Assembly: GCA_002343845.1 (NCBI GenBank)
Contig: DDSQ01000150.1
Span: 1-7,129 of the forward strand
Source: Planctomycetes bacterium UBA2386
GTDB taxonomy: Bacteria; Planctomycetota; UBA1135; UBA2386
Reading direction: 5' to 3'
Length of the DNA: 7,129 bases
This document shows positions 5,878 through 7,129 of this stretch, piece after piece (position 1 is the first letter of the stretch; each line of letters starts with the position of its first letter). A model generated the notes under the pieces. That model searched no databases. It was not told the DNA's origin and saw only the letters and a list, made by a program, of their open reading frames with translations. A program made the translations under genes and the position numbers.

Positions 5878-6272
5878 GCACGCTCCTCGGGGAGGGATGT
5901 GGCGCCGAGCAGGCGGGAGACGGCGTCGCGGCAGCGCTGTCCGGCCGCGACGCCCAGTGCCGCCGCCGCGTCGTTGGCGTGGCCGATCACGCCGTCGTCC
6001 AGGGTGCTGCGCGCGTCGCCGATGCGGGCGCTGGCGTGCGAGACGGCACAGCACGCCAGGCCGGCGTCCTGCAGCAGCGCGAGGGCGGCGATGCCCGCGG
6101 CCTCACGCCCCACGCCCGCGTCGTTGAAGACCGACAGCAGCGGCCTCGCGGCGAGGGCATGGCGCGCGGCCGACACGCCGCCGTGCGAGCCGGTGACCGC
6201 GACGCAGCCGCGGTCCGACGGCCGCAGTTCGGTCACCGAGTCGATCACGCGCAGCACGGTGGCGGGGCCCAT
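5874..6272 (-). CDS. Conserved-looking small protein of unknown function (TGSHGG / NDAG / SARIGD motifs)
   Basis: This is a 132-aa soluble protein without signal peptide or membrane segment. I do not recognise a named family. Motif-like segments suggest a conserved fold: VAVTGSHGGVSAARHAL (25-40), LLSVFNDAGVGREAAGIAAL (45-64), CAVSHASARIGD (75-86) and GVIGHANDAAAALGV (94-108). The alternation of small hydrophobic strands with Gly-rich turns and helices looks like an alpha/beta enzyme-type domain, but no catalytic assignment is possible. The ATG at 6272 has no Shine-Dalgarno; a TATAAA box lies only five bases upstream of it, so a leaderless transcript is possible. Its stop overlaps the GTG of the HAD gene (GTGA), implying one operon and a joint role. 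Coding character is supported by G/C third-position bias and by that overlap. Confidence 0.75.
   Translation of the reverse strand: MGPATVLRVIDSVTELRPSDRGCVAVTGSHGGVSAARHALAARPLLSVFNDAGVGREAAGIAALALLQDAGLACCAVSHASARIGDARSTLDDGVIGHANDAAAALGVAAGQRCRDAVSRLLGATSLPEERA
5883..5888 (-). promoter_or_regulatory. Ribosome-binding site of the HAD gene
   Basis: GAGGAG on the minus strand stands five bases before the GTG at 5877, inside the end of the upstream gene. It fixes the start at 5877 and supports translational coupling. Confidence 0.75.
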
Positions 6273-6344
6273 GCGGGTTTATAGCCCAGCCTCGCGGAGG
6301 CGGCTTGCAGGCCGGGACCGTGCCCCGCGGTCGATACTCCGGCC
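6273..6344. promoter_or_regulatory. Short divergent promoter region
   Basis: Seventy-two bases separate the start codons of the unknown small gene (minus strand) and the M16 peptidase gene (plus strand). On the minus strand TATAAA (6283 down to 6278) sits five bases before the ATG. On the plus strand GATACT (6333-6338) sits six bases before the other ATG. Between them is a perfect 13-base inverted repeat, GCCTC-gcg-GAGGC (6289-6301). No good -35 is visible at standard spacing for either box. The promoter assignment is inference from position and similarity to the -10 consensus. Confidence 0.35.
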
Positions 6345-7129
6345 ATGACCGAGGTCCACACCCTGCCCAACGGCGTGCGCGTCGCCCTGCTGCCCCGTCC
6401 GGCGTTGCGCACGGCGGTGGTCAGCGTCTTCGTGCGGGCCGGCAGCGTGCACGAGAGCCGCGTCGACAACGGCATCAGCCACGTGCTCGAGCACATGGCG
6501 TTCAAGGGCACCCGCACGCGCAGCGTGCACCGCGTCAACCTCGACGCCGAGCGGCTGGGCGCGGAGGTCAACGCGCACACCGACAAGGACCACACCGCCT
6601 ACGAGATGCGCGGCCTGGCGGCCGACGCGCCGGCCTTCGTGACGATGCTGGGCGACATCGTGCGGCACGCCGCCTTCCCGGCCGACGAGCTCGAGCGCGA
6701 GCGCGAGGTGATCCTGCAGGAGGTCGCCGAGGTCGAGGACGACCCGGTCACGGTCGCCTACCACCTGTTCGACCACGCCTGCTGGGGCCTCCAGCCCGCC
6801 GCCTTGCCGGTGATCGGCCAGCGCAGCCGCATCGAGCGTTTCACGCGCGAGGACCTGGTGGCCTTCGTCGAGCGGCGCTACAGCGGAGCCAACGTGGTCG
6901 TCGCGGCGGCGGGCGGCATCGACGGCGACGCGGTCCTGCGGGCCGCGACGGCGGCCTTCGCTGACCTGCCCGCCGGCGTGCCGAACACCGTGGCGCCGCC
7001 GCTCTGGGCCGGCGGCCTGCGCAGCCGGCGCATGGACGCCGGCAGCCAGGTGCACCTGGTGATGGGCTTCCCGGTGCCGGCGCTGGCCGAGGACGACATG
7101 AGCGCCGAGGTGGCCGCGGCGGCCCTCGG
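6345..7129 (+). CDS. M16-family zinc peptidase (pitrilysin / processing-peptidase type), 3' end outside the window
   Basis: The first 261 residues are present. The start reads MTEVHTLPNGVRVALLPRP, the normal beginning of bacterial M16B peptidases (short ~420-aa class). The zinc motif HxxEH is intact as H46-V-L-E49-H50, and the third ligand Glu lies 76 residues later at E126 in REVILQEVAEVEDDP, the expected spacing. Other landmarks are GISHVLEHMAFKGT, GAEVNAHTDKDHTAYEMRG, FPADELERERE, and FTREDLVAFVERRYSGANVVVAAAGGID. No signal peptide is visible, so the product is probably cytoplasmic. The ATG at 6345 lacks a clear ribosome-binding site, but the reading matches the family start exactly. In Proteobacteria such genes are often paired with a second M16 gene; the following sequence is not visible. 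The gene does not appear to belong to the carboxylate operon. Confidence 0.93.
   Translation, partial: MTEVHTLPNGVRVALLPRPALRTAVVSVFVRAGSVHESRVDNGISHVLEHMAFKGTRTRSVHRVNLDAERLGAEVNAHTDKDHTAYEMRGLAADAPAFVTMLGDIVRHAAFPADELEREREVILQEVAEVEDDPVTVAYHLFDHACWGLQPAALPVIGQRSRIERFTREDLVAFVERRYSGANVVVAAAGGIDGDAVLRAATAAFADLPAGVPNTVAPPLWAGGLRSRRMDAGSQVHLVMGFPVPALAEDDMSAEVAAAAL

Noticed and set aside
5158..6054. A longer form of the HAD protein starting near 6054 (298 codons)
   Set aside because: The extra N-terminal part is Arg-rich and overlaps the small upstream gene out of frame. The HAD nucleophile motif begins about ten residues after the GTG at 5877, which has a good ribosome-binding site.
1..7129. 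tRNA or rRNA genes, CRISPR arrays, insertion sequences, attachment sites
   Set aside because: I looked for cloverleaf-like segments, regularly spaced repeats, transposase motifs and terminal inverted repeats and saw none. Base composition and codon use look uniform across the window, with no sign of recent transfer.

Overview
The window looks like part of a chromosome from a high-GC betaproteobacterium, probably Burkholderiales. The evidence is very high GC with strong G/C third-position bias, a Bug/TctC-type periplasmic binding protein of the kind greatly expanded in that order, and an IclR-regulated catabolic operon beside ordinary housekeeping-type genes. The taxonomic call is inference from gene content; no rRNA or other marker is present.

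Layout. Positions 1-213 hold the 3' end of an unassigned + strand gene that converges on an IclR-family regulator (268-1101, - strand). A 226-bp intergenic region (1102-1327) separates this regulator from a divergent + strand operon of four genes: an aconitase/LeuC-type dehydratase large subunit (1328-2608), its LeuD-type small subunit (2608-3132), an isocitrate lyase/PEP mutase superfamily lyase (3129-4013) and a Bug-family solute-binding protein (4054-5055). The first three genes overlap by 1 and 4 bases and are probably translationally coupled. A long hairpin (5063-5093) follows the operon. A two-gene - strand unit then converges on it: an uncharacterised 132-aa protein (5874-6272) overlapping by 4 bases a HAD-family type II dehalogenase-like hydrolase (5158-5877). 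A 72-bp divergent region (6273-6344) leads to an M16 zinc peptidase (6345 to the window end, truncated at its 3' side).

How the operon may work. A hydro-lyase in two subunits followed by a C-C lyase of the PEP mutase superfamily resembles the known DmdA/DmdB (2,3-dimethylmalate dehydratase) plus Dml (2,3-dimethylmalate lyase) logic of nicotinate fermentation: hydrate an unsaturated dicarboxylate to a malate derivative, then cleave it by retro-aldol chemistry to an alpha-keto acid such as pyruvate plus a short carboxylate. The Bug protein would bind the carboxylate substrate in the periplasm and the IclR protein would sense it or an intermediate. Substrate identity is not determined by the sequence.

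The most notable observation is that all three enzymes depart from family consensus at active-site positions. The large subunit keeps the three cluster cysteines but has DGH for DSH and Phe where family members have Glu. The small subunit has GYGHPHY where the family has G-x-GSSRE. The lyase keeps its loop cysteine but has KRCP for KRCGH. The cassette may therefore act on an unusual substrate or carry out a modified reaction. A repeated 9-bp motif (TTGCCACGA) in the divergent regulatory region is a candidate operator for the IclR protein.
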